Shown piece after piece: positions 1-5,831 of a stretch of DNA of 5,853 nt. Location of the stretch: positions 1 to 5,853 of the forward strand of contig JASHTQ010000432.1 in the NCBI GenBank assembly GCA_030040475.1, in the 5' to 3' direction. The notes below the pieces were generated by a model that had not been told where the DNA came from, did not search any database, and saw only the letters and a list, made by a program, of their open reading frames with translations. The translations under genes were made by a program, and so were the position numbers. Origin of the DNA: Streptosporangiaceae bacterium (GTDB taxonomy: Bacteria; Actinomycetota; Actinomycetes; Streptosporangiales; Streptosporangiaceae). The stretch's first letter is position 1. Every line of letters starts with the position of its first letter.

Positions 1-950
1 GCCTGGGTGAACAGCACCATCAGCGGCTGCTGCCAGTCGGTCATGAAGCCGGGGTGGGTGTCGGTGTGCACGGCGGCGGCGCGCAGGCCGTCCGGCGCCG
101 AGGCGACGATCCACTCCTCGGTGATGTCGAACCGCGCGCCCATCCTTGCCAGCGTGTTGATCGCGGTGACCAGCCGGTCCTGCGGGCAGCCGCGGACCCG
201 GACCTCGCCCCTGGTGATCAGGCCGGCCACCAGGTAGGAGAACGCCTCGAGCCGGTCGCCCGCCAGCCGGGTCGACGCCCCGCGCAGCCGTGGCACGCCC
301 TCGATGACGATCCGCCGGTCCGGGCTGAGCTCCACGTGCGCGCCCATCCGCTGCAGGAACAGCGCGAGCTCGACCACCTCGGGCTCGGTTGCCGCGTTGC
401 GCAGCACGGTCTTGCCCTCGGCGAGCACCGCGGACAGCAGCACGGTCTCGGTCGCGCCGACGCTCGGGTAGGGCAGGTCGATCCGCGTGCCGTGCAGCCG
501 GTCCGCCTGCGCCGTGATCCCCGCGGGGCCGACCTGCACCTGCGCGCCGAGCGCCTGCAGCGCCGCGACGTGGAAGTCGACCGGGCGCCTGCCGATCGGG
601 TCGCCGCCGACCAGCGGCACGTACGCCTGGCCGGTCAGGTGCAGCAGCGGCCCCAGCATCAGGATCGGGATCCGGTTCAGCCCGGTGAAGGCCTGCGGCA
701 CCCGCGGCTGGATCGTCCCCCCGGCGGCGATCGTTATCTCGGCGCCGGAACGTCTGACGTGGTACCCCAGCGACTCCAACATCGCGGCGGTGATGTCGAC
801 GTCGCCGACCTCGGGGGCGTTGCGGATCACGCTCGGGCCGTCGCCGAGCATCGCGGCGACCATGTGCTTGGTCACCGCGTTCTTCGACCCGCGCACCTCG
901 ATGTCGCCGCGCAGCGGCCCGGAGGGTTCCACGTGCCAGGTTTCTGCCAC
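1..950 (-). CDS. murA: UDP-N-acetylglucosamine 1-carboxyvinyltransferase (MurA), Asp-type, 3' end outside window
   Basis: This enzyme transfers enolpyruvate from phosphoenolpyruvate to UDP-GlcNAc, the first committed step of peptidoglycan synthesis in the cytoplasm. About 317 of an expected 420-450 residues are present; the C-terminus is cut off at the window edge. Visible family marks are GSKN (K23, N24) for substrate binding, NRIPIL with R93, GGDPIGRRPVDFH with D117 and R122, the YPSVGATE segment near 161-168, and HPGFMTDWQQP with D305, matching E. coli Asp305. The residue equivalent to E. coli Cys115 is Asp, as in Mycobacterium tuberculosis MurA. The HPGF-TDWQQP signature resembles a second actinobacterial MurA group (the Streptomyces SCO2949-like form, from memory), so a paralogue may exist elsewhere. 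The chosen start is GTG at 950; GTG at 959 is in frame and would add three residues. Neither has a clear Shine-Dalgarno sequence. It is transcribed divergently from the ligD genes. Confidence 0.95.
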   Translation of the reverse strand, partial: MAETWHVEPSGPLRGDIEVRGSKNAVTKHMVAAMLGDGPSVIRNAPEVGDVDITAAMLESLGYHVRRSGAEITIAAGGTIQPRVPQAFTGLNRIPILMLGPLLHLTGQAYVPLVGGDPIGRRPVDFHVAALQALGAQVQVGPAGITAQADRLHGTRIDLPYPSVGATETVLLSAVLAEGKTVLRNAATEPEVVELALFLQRMGAHVELSPDRRIVIEGVPRLRGASTRLAGDRLEAFSYLVAGLITRGEVRVRGCPQDRLVTAINTLARMGARFDITEEWIVASAPDGLRAAAVHTDTHPGFMTDWQQPLMVLFTQ

Positions 951-957
951 GGTGACC

Positions 958-963
958 ACTGTA
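958..963 (-). promoter_or_regulatory. candidate -10 element for a leaderless murA transcript
   Basis: Read on the minus strand this is TACAGT, which fits the actinobacterial TANNNT -10 pattern. It ends 7 nt before the GTG at 950, so transcription would begin at or very near the start codon. Leaderless mRNAs are common in actinobacteria, and the absence of a ribosome binding site before this GTG agrees with that. No recognisable -35 is seen at the expected distance. The call rests on one short motif in a GC-rich region. Confidence 0.3.
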
Positions 964-1010
964 GGTGCCCGGTCCCGGCCGCCGGGCCGTGCCCCGCCGC
1001 TTCCGGCGAC

Positions 1011-1035
1011 CGGCCCTTTTATTCCGAACGGGCCG
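1011..1035. repeat. inverted repeat CGGCCC-N13-GGGCCG in the murA/ligD divergent region
   Basis: Six-base perfect arms (1011-1016 and 1030-1035) flank an AT-richer core that includes CTTTTATTC. This is the only AT-rich patch in the 128-bp spacer between murA and the ligase gene. It could be an operator around the ligD promoter or a weak hairpin, but GC-rich arms of this length arise easily by chance here. A TTTTAT or TATTCC string within the loop might serve as a poor -10 for the plus-strand gene; no convincing -35 accompanies it. Confidence 0.3.
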
Positions 1036-1078
1036 TGGCATCAGTTCCAGGCCAGGTCAACTGGGGTAGGTGGGGAGC

Positions 1079-2503
1079 GTGGACAAGCTGCAGGCGTACC
1101 GGGACAAGCGGGACGCCACCCGGACCCCCGAGCCGGTTCCGGCCGGGCCCGCGACGCACGAGGGCGGCGATGACGGCGGGAGCTTCGTGATCCAGGAGCA
1201 TCACGCCAGGCGGCTGCACTGGGACTTCCGGCTCGAGCGGGACGGGGTGCTGGTGTCCTGGGCGCTGCCCAAGGGCGTGCCAGACGACCCGGCCGTCAAC
1301 CACCTCGCCGTGCACACCGAGGACCATCCGCTTGAGTACGGCGGGTTCGCCGGGACGATACCGCGAGGGCAGTACGGCGCGGGCTCGGTCACCATCTGGG
1401 ACCACGGCAGCTACGAGACCGTGAAGTGGGCGCCGGACGAGGTCAAGGTCAACCTGCACGGGCAGCGCGTGCAGGGCGGCTACGTGCTGTTCCAGACCAG
1501 GGGAAACCAGTGGATGATCCACCGCGAGCGCGAGCCGCTGCCCGCCACGCTGCGCCCGATGCTCGCGCTGCCGGTGACCGCGCCGCCGCCCGACCACGCG
1601 AACTGGGCGCTTGAGATGAAATGGGACGGGGTGCGGGCGCTGGCCTTCGTCGAGCGGGGCAAGGTGCGCCTGATGTCGAGGACCGAACGCGACATCACCG
1701 TCGCCTACCCCGAGCTGGCCGGCCTGGGCAACGCGAGCCCGCACAGGCAGCTGCTGCTCGACGGGGAGGTGGTGGTGTTCGGCACGGACGGCTGGCCGGA
1801 CTTCGAATCCCTCCAGCCGCGGATGCACGTCACCTCGGCGGCGCAGGCGAAGCTGCTCGCCGGGCAGACGCCGGTCACCTACCTGGTGTTCGACCTGCTG
1901 CAGCTGGACGGCAGGTCGCTGCTCGGCCTGCCGTACGCCCGGCGGCGCTCGCTGCTTGACGGGCTGAACCTGTCGGGTCCCTACTGGCAGACGCCGCCGT
2001 CCTTCCCCGGCGAGGACGTCCAGGCCGTGCTGACCGTGTCCAGGGAACACGGCATGGAGGGCGTGGTGGCCAAGCGGCTGGACTCGGTGTACGCGCCGGG
2101 GGCGCGCACCGATCACTGGCGGAAGGTCAAGAACCACAGGTACCAGGAGGCGGTCGTGGCCGGGTACAAGCCGGGCCAGGGCAACAGGACCGGGCAGGTC
2201 GGGTCGCTGATCGTCGGCGTGCACGACGAGACCGGGCTTGTCTACGCCGGGCACGTCGGGACCGGGTTCAGCGACGAGACGCTGCGCATGCTCGGCGATC
2301 GCCTGGCGCCGCTGCGCCGCGCCACCTCGCCGTTCGACGGCCCGGTACCGCCCGAGCACGCGCGCACCGCCGTCTGGGTGCAGCCGCGGCTGGTGATCCA
2401 GGTGGCCTTCGAGCGGTGGACCAGGGCGGGCAGGATGCGCGCCCCGGTGTACAAGGGGCTGCGCGACGACAAGGACCCCGCGGACGTGGTCCGTGAGCCC
2501 TGA
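1079..2503 (+). CDS. ligD: LigD-type 3'-phosphoesterase / ATP-dependent DNA ligase (PE-LIG) for non-homologous end joining
   Basis: This protein trims 3'-phosphate or ribonucleotide ends and then seals DNA breaks using ATP, acting with Ku in bacterial non-homologous end joining. About 474 residues. The phosphoesterase domain (about 30-150) carries QEHHARRLHWDFRLE with H41, H47, D49 and R51, plus DHPLEY with H83 and Y87. All catalytic residues known from Pseudomonas LigD are present, each offset by one. The ligase domain (about 155-465) has motif I KWDGVR with nucleophile K181, DGE (228-230), FDLLQLDG, EGVVAKR (327-333) and WRKVK (347-351), then an OB-fold region. The start is GTG at 1079, preceded at 8 nt by GGTAGG and giving the familiar DKLxxYRxKRD N-terminus. 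GTG at 1070, directly after an in-frame TAG, is the only earlier option and adds three residues. The polymerase domain is absent but encoded by the overlapping next gene. Confidence 0.95.
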   Translation: MDKLQAYRDKRDATRTPEPVPAGPATHEGGDDGGSFVIQEHHARRLHWDFRLERDGVLVSWALPKGVPDDPAVNHLAVHTEDHPLEYGGFAGTIPRGQYGAGSVTIWDHGSYETVKWAPDEVKVNLHGQRVQGGYVLFQTRGNQWMIHREREPLPATLRPMLALPVTAPPPDHANWALEMKWDGVRALAFVERGKVRLMSRTERDITVAYPELAGLGNASPHRQLLLDGEVVVFGTDGWPDFESLQPRMHVTSAAQAKLLAGQTPVTYLVFDLLQLDGRSLLGLPYARRRSLLDGLNLSGPYWQTPPSFPGEDVQAVLTVSREHGMEGVVAKRLDSVYAPGARTDHWRKVKNHRYQEAVVAGYKPGQGNRTGQVGSLIVGVHDETGLVYAGHVGTGFSDETLRMLGDRLAPLRRATSPFDGPVPPEHARTAVWVQPRLVIQVAFERWTRAGRMRAPVYKGLRDDKDPADVVREP

Positions 2504-3377
2504 GGAGAAGGTCGCCGTCACGGTGGACGGCCGGACGCTGACGCTGACCAACCTGGCCAAGGTGCTGTACCCGGACGACGGCTTCACCAAGGCCGAGGTG
2601 CTCGACTACTACCAGCGGGTGGCGCCGGCGCTGCTGCCGCACATCGCCGATCGCCCGGTGACGCTCAAGCGCTACCCGGAGGGCGTCGACGGCGAGGCGT
2701 TCTTCCAGAAGCACGTGACCGAGCACCGTCCCGACTGGATCCGGACCGCCACGGTGAGCTCGGCAAGCTCGCGGGCGCGCGGCACCATGGTCACCTACCT
2801 GGTGGTCGACGACCTGCCCACGCTGATCTGGGCGGCCAACCTGGCCGGCCTTGAGCTGCACGTCCCGCAGTGGCGGATGCCCGGCGTGCGCGAGCCGGAC
2901 CTGCTGGTCTTCGACCTGGACCCCGGCCCGCCCGCGGACATCGTGGACTGCTGCCGGGTGGCCCTCGAGCTGCGTCCGCTGCTTGCGGCCGACGGGTTCG
3001 CCCCGCTGGCCAAGACCTCGGGCGGCAAGGGCCTGCAGCTGTACGCGCCGATCTCCGGGGTGACCTCGGACGCGGCCAGCGACCGGGCGCGCTCGTATGC
3101 CGAACGGCTGGAGCGAGCCCGGCCCGACCGGGTGGTATCCCGGATGACCAGGGCGCTGCGGACATCCAGGGTCCTGATCGACTGGAGCCAGAACAACGGC
3201 TCCAAGACGACCGTGGCCCCCTACTCGCTGCGCGCCCGCGCCCACCCCGCCGTCTCCACCCCGGTCAGCTGGGACGAGGTGGAATCCTGCCGCAAGGCCG
3301 GTGACCTGTTCTTCACCGCCGACGCGGTCCTCGACCGGGTGGCCCGCTACGGTGACCTGTTCGCGCCGCTGCTTTAG
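2493..3377 (+). CDS. LigD-type DNA primase/polymerase domain protein (POL), standalone
   Basis: This is a stand-alone archaeo-eukaryotic primase-type polymerase of the LigD POL family. It fills gaps and adds (ribo)nucleotides at break ends before ligation. It has 294 residues, the usual size for an isolated POL domain. Features in order: GRTLTLTNLAKVLYP near the N-terminus; ELHVPQWR with H123; FDLDPG with metal ligands D141 and D143; AKTSGGKGLQLYAP (173-186) for nucleotide binding; and DWSQN with third acidic residue D230, followed by KTTVAPYSLR. All three catalytic aspartates are intact. The start GTG at 2493 overlaps the ligase gene by 11 bp, so translation is probably coupled. No strong ribosome binding site precedes it, and the conserved N-terminal strand argues against the later GTG at 2523. 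In mycobacterial and pseudomonad LigD the same domain is fused to PE and LIG. I know of no settled gene name for the split form. Confidence 0.94.
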   Translation: MSPEEKVAVTVDGRTLTLTNLAKVLYPDDGFTKAEVLDYYQRVAPALLPHIADRPVTLKRYPEGVDGEAFFQKHVTEHRPDWIRTATVSSASSRARGTMVTYLVVDDLPTLIWAANLAGLELHVPQWRMPGVREPDLLVFDLDPGPPADIVDCCRVALELRPLLAADGFAPLAKTSGGKGLQLYAPISGVTSDAASDRARSYAERLERARPDRVVSRMTRALRTSRVLIDWSQNNGSKTTVAPYSLRARAHPAVSTPVSWDEVESCRKAGDLFFTADAVLDRVARYGDLFAPLL

Positions 3378-3384
3378 CGGGAGG

Positions 3385-3942
3385 TCAGCCGCGCCGCTCG
3401 CGGATGAGCAGCAGCGCGTAGGCGGCCAGGGTGGAGTCGTCGGTGACGACGCCCTCGTCGATCATCTCCTCGAACCTCGACCTCGGCACCCAGGCCTGGA
3501 GCATGTCCTGCTCCTCGTGCTCGCGGTCGACCGGCCCCGGCTCCAGGCCGGTGGCGAGGAAGAAGTGCCCGACCTGGTTGGTGATGCCGTGCGCGCAGTG
3601 CAGCAGGCCGAGCCTGGTCACCTCGCGGGCCCGCAGCCCGGTCTCCTGGCTGAGCTCCAGCCTGGCGAGCTCCTCCGGGCTGCCCGACTCGCCCCTCGGC
3701 CAGCCGCCCTGCGGGAAGGACCAGGTGCGCCTGCGGATCGGGTACCGGTACTCCTCGACCAGGTGGAAGCCGTCGTTCTCGGCCGGGATGACGAGCGCGA
3801 AGTCGCGCTTGTCCACCCAGGCGTAGGTGCCGCGGGAGCCGTCGCGCCGCTCGATGTCGTCGCGTAGCAGCCGCATCCAGTGGTCCTCGTAGACCACGCC
3901 GGAGGAGAGCATGCGGATATCCGGCCCCCGCTCGGCCTGCAT
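3385..3942 (-). CDS. NUDIX hydrolase, ADP-ribose pyrophosphatase-like
   Basis: NUDIX enzymes cleave nucleoside diphosphates linked to another group, such as ADP-ribose or nucleotide sugars. This 185-residue cytoplasmic protein has an N-terminal strand region (SGVVYEDHWMRLLRDDIERRDG) typical of ADP-ribose pyrophosphatase-like members, then WSFPQGGWPRGE and a NUDIX box running from G79 to L103. Compared with GX5EX7REUXEEXGU the box has two extra residues between E85 and the helix, and reads LELSQETGL (95-103). E96 and E100 are kept, while the position usually occupied by the first E of the EE pair is Q99. An acidic run EHEEQD (141-146) may supply the general base. The substrate cannot be told. 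ATG at 3942 lies 3 bp after the stop of the membrane protein gene, implying translational coupling; an internal ATG at 3912 is a less likely start. The gene converges on the POL gene with a 7-bp gap. Confidence 0.9.
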   Translation of the reverse strand: MQAERGPDIRMLSSGVVYEDHWMRLLRDDIERRDGSRGTYAWVDKRDFALVIPAENDGFHLVEEYRYPIRRRTWSFPQGGWPRGESGSPEELARLELSQETGLRAREVTRLGLLHCAHGITNQVGHFFLATGLEPGPVDREHEEQDMLQAWVPRSRFEEMIDEGVVTDDSTLAAYALLLIRERRG

Positions 3943-3945
3943 CGG

Positions 3946-5634
3946 CTAGGGCACCTGCTCCCACCCGGCCACCGCGAACTCGTCGCCCTCGTCGTCGGCG
4001 AGCGGGGAGCGGGCGGCCCCGGTGGCGAGCGGCGCCCCGGCGGTCACCTGCGGGATGGCCACCGCTGGGACGGCGACCAGCGGGCTGGCGGCTACCGCGC
4101 CCGCCACCGCTGGCACGGTAGCCTTCGCCTGCCGGCGCTGCCTGATGTGCCCGGCGATCGCGGTGGCGCCGAGCGCGCCCGCGATCGGCAGCGTGATCAG
4201 GGCGGGCAGCTGGTAGCGCCAGGAGAACTCGTACAGGTCCGCGCCGAGCAGCACCGCGACGGCGGAGACCGTGATCAGCAGGCAGGCGAGGGCCTGGCCC
4301 TGCGGGCCCGAGCCGGCCGGGTCGCGGCGCCGGCGCCAGGTGAAGATTCCGGCTATCCCGGCGAGCAGGCCGAGCAGGAACACGGGCCCGGGCGTGTAGC
4401 CGCCGTGCAGCTGGTAGTCCCGCAGCAGGACCGCGGCCGGGCGGTAGACGCTCGCCGTGCCGCCGCCGGTCTGCTTGAACACCTTGTTGGCGCTGTTGTA
4501 GCCGTAGGGCGTGATGCCGGGCTTGTAATAGGGGTAGGTGAGCTGGAACTGCCAGCGGGAGATCGGGGTGTCGCCCTCGTCGGTGTCCCTGGTCAGCGCG
4601 AAGATCTTGATCGAGTCCTTGGCGATGTCCCCGACCACGCGCAGCGGCTGCTGCTTGATCACGCTGTAGGCGAGCGCCTTCTGCAGCGGCAGCGTGTTGA
4701 CCAGCTCGGTCGGCTGACCCGGCCGCATGATGATCGGGGAGTACAGCACGCGCGGTGAGTAGGGCGAGTTCACCAGGCCGTCGACGCCGAACGTGGCCTG
4801 CTGGCTGGGCGTGGGGCACAGCGGCCGCTCGTCGGCGGGGATCTTCAGCGTCGCGCAGTCGGCCGCGTGCGCCGCCCGGCCGTACAGGTACGCGTCGCCC
4901 ATGTTGGACAGCTCGAACCCGTAGTGCAGCACCACCGCGGAGTAGCCCATGTAGCCCACCACGGGCAGGCAGAAGCAGAAGGTCAGCGCCGTGCCGTACA
5001 GCGCGCGCCTGCGCCATCCCCTGGTGACGGCGAGCACGTAGACCAGCGCCGGCACGATCAGCGCCTCGCCGACCTGGCGGACCGGCGCGGACGTGCCGAG
5101 CGCCAGGCCGCCAAGGACGACGCACGCCAGCCCGGGCCTTGGCTGCCAGAGCAGCAGCACGAACCCGGCCACCACCAGCGCCTCGAACAGCACGTCCGGC
5201 ATGATCGTCTGCTCGGCGTTCAGCTGGTAGGCATCGAGCAGCACCGGCGCGACCGCCAGCGCGGCCAGCCAGCGGGTCACCCCGCGGCGCAGCAGCAGCA
5301 CGTAGAGCGCGGCCGCGATGCCCAGCCCGAGCAGGTGCTGGAGCGCCGCGACCAGGGCGAGGTTGCCGAACATGAGCACCGGGCGCAGCATGAGCAGCGT
5401 GTAGCCGATCGGGTCATAGGAGCCCCACTCGGTGGTGCTGAACTCGGTGCCGTAGATGTACTTCTTCGAGTCGATGAACAGCAGCGCGGGCTGGTAGCCG
5501 ACCTGGGCGACGAGCCGCAGCAGCAGGCCGGCCGCCACGAGCAGCGCGAAGACCCAGTGCCTGCGCAGCACGTCGATGGTCGCCCAGATGGCCCGGTCGA
5601 CGCGTGAGCCCTCGGTGTCGCTGCTGTCGATCAC
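3946..5634 (-). CDS. polytopic membrane protein, GT-C-like (dolichyl/polyprenyl-phosphate-sugar dependent) glycosyltransferase
   Basis: This is a 562-residue integral membrane protein. Hydrophobic segments lie at about 28-48, 90-116, 122-135, 147-164, 168-184, 188-204, 211-235, 415-432, 447-465 and 473-497. A large, probably extracytoplasmic loop spans about 236-414. The first external loop carries FIDSKKYIYG with D55 and then YDPIGYTLLM, resembling the catalytic first loop of GT-C transferases. PDVLFEAL (146-153) and SWRYQLPAL (471-479) also fit that fold. C260 and C273 in the big loop could form a disulfide. The last 60 residues form an Ala/Val/Pro-rich, probably disordered tail ending in an acidic patch. 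By family logic it would move a sugar from a lipid carrier onto an envelope acceptor, but donor and acceptor are unknown. The start GTG at 5634 is set by GAGGA six bases upstream. The NUDIX gene follows 3 bp downstream. Confidence 0.88.
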   Translation of the reverse strand: MIDSSDTEGSRVDRAIWATIDVLRRHWVFALLVAAGLLLRLVAQVGYQPALLFIDSKKYIYGTEFSTTEWGSYDPIGYTLLMLRPVLMFGNLALVAALQHLLGLGIAAALYVLLLRRGVTRWLAALAVAPVLLDAYQLNAEQTIMPDVLFEALVVAGFVLLLWQPRPGLACVVLGGLALGTSAPVRQVGEALIVPALVYVLAVTRGWRRRALYGTALTFCFCLPVVGYMGYSAVVLHYGFELSNMGDAYLYGRAAHAADCATLKIPADERPLCPTPSQQATFGVDGLVNSPYSPRVLYSPIIMRPGQPTELVNTLPLQKALAYSVIKQQPLRVVGDIAKDSIKIFALTRDTDEGDTPISRWQFQLTYPYYKPGITPYGYNSANKVFKQTGGGTASVYRPAAVLLRDYQLHGGYTPGPVFLLGLLAGIAGIFTWRRRRDPAGSGPQGQALACLLITVSAVAVLLGADLYEFSWRYQLPALITLPIAGALGATAIAGHIRQRRQAKATVPAVAGAVAASPLVAVPAVAIPQVTAGAPLATGAARSPLADDEGDEFAVAGWEQVP

Positions 5635-5640
5635 AAAGAA

Positions 5641-5645
5641 TCCTC
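5641..5645 (-). promoter_or_regulatory. ribosome binding site for the GT-C-like gene
   Basis: On the minus strand GAGGA precedes the GTG at 5634 with a 6-nt spacer. It is the clearest Shine-Dalgarno match before any gene in the window. It decides the start against an out-of-frame ATG at 5650, which overlaps it. Confidence 0.7.
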
Positions 5646-5768
5646 GCCATGAGTCACATCAGGCAGCGGGAGATGCCGCCGGTGCCAGGCCGCCCCTTTG
5701 AGCAGAGATCATTCTGCCGTATCGGGCCGGACCAGGCGGGCAAGAGCGAGATTTCTCCGCAATGCCGC

Positions 5769-5797
5769 CATCTACTCGACGCGAAGTCCCGGTGAAC
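5769..5797 (-). promoter_or_regulatory. candidate phosphate-box-dependent promoter (-35-like GTTCAC, -10-like TAGATG)
   Basis: On the minus strand the proximal GTTCAC unit (5797-5792) lies 17 nt before TAGATG (5774-5769), a five-of-six match to TANNNT. PhoP-activated actinobacterial promoters often have a box unit replacing or overlapping the -35. A start site near 5762 would give a leader of about 127 nt before the GTG at 5634. No better -35/-10 pair is evident closer to the gene. The element scores are weak, so the call depends on the neighbouring repeats. Confidence 0.35.
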
Positions 5798-5821
5798 GGA
5801 GGATGTGAACTTCGTGTGAAC
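5787..5821 (-). promoter_or_regulatory. putative PHO box (PhoP/RegX3 direct repeats)
   Basis: Read on the minus strand there are three units: GTTCACACGAA (5821-5811), GTTCACATCCT (5810-5800) and, after two extra bases, GTTCACCGGGA (5797-5787). The Streptomyces PhoP operator consists of 11-nt direct repeat units with a conserved GTTCACC core, and mycobacterial RegX3 binds a related sequence. All three units keep GTTCAC exactly, two at the canonical 11-nt spacing and the third offset by 13. Only the proximal unit has the full GTTCACC. It could serve the GT-C/NUDIX unit or a divergent gene beyond the window end. Confidence 0.55.
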
Positions 5822-5831
5822 TGCGTCACAC
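5814..5831. promoter_or_regulatory. CRP-family operator-like palindrome TGTGA-N6-TCACA
   Basis: TGTGAACTGCGTCACA (5815-5830) is a perfect match to the half-sites of the CRP consensus shared by E. coli CRP, M. tuberculosis Rv3676 and corynebacterial GlxR. One further G:C pair extends each arm to 5814 and 5831. The N6 core ACTGCG is not the TA-centred core preferred by GlxR. It overlaps the distal phosphate-box unit, so the two readings compete or combine. Confidence 0.5.

Noticed and set aside
1042..1063. CAGTT-N12-AACTG inverted repeat just before the ligase start
   Set aside because: Five-base arms are too short to call an operator, and it does not match the LexA or other known DNA-damage boxes I looked for.
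54..1190. 378-codon plus-strand open frame over murA
   Set aside because: It is antisense to murA and continues into the ligase gene; composition is that of a GC-rich shadow.
1019..2590. 523-codon open frame on the minus strand opposite the ligase gene
   Set aside because: It is antisense to a gene with all LigD PE and ligase motifs; its translation is rich in Arg, Gly, Val, His and Pro with no domain, as expected from GC-rich mirror frames.
2268..3245. 325-codon minus-strand open frame over the POL gene
   Set aside because: It is opposite intact catalytic motifs of POL and low in sequence complexity; no domain recognised.
3374..5125. 583-codon minus-strand open frame overlapping the NUDIX and membrane genes
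   Set aside because: It is a different frame of the same strand as two well-supported genes, with Ala/Arg/Gly/Pro-rich content and no motif.
5709..5771. 20-codon leader-peptide-like frame on the minus strand upstream of the membrane gene
   Set aside because: There is no ribosome binding site, its ATG overlaps the candidate -10, and it has no run of regulatory codons or attenuator hairpins.
5604..5795. 63-codon plus-strand frame across the start of the membrane gene
   Set aside because: It overlaps the antisense of a supported gene start and has no ribosome binding site or recognisable content.
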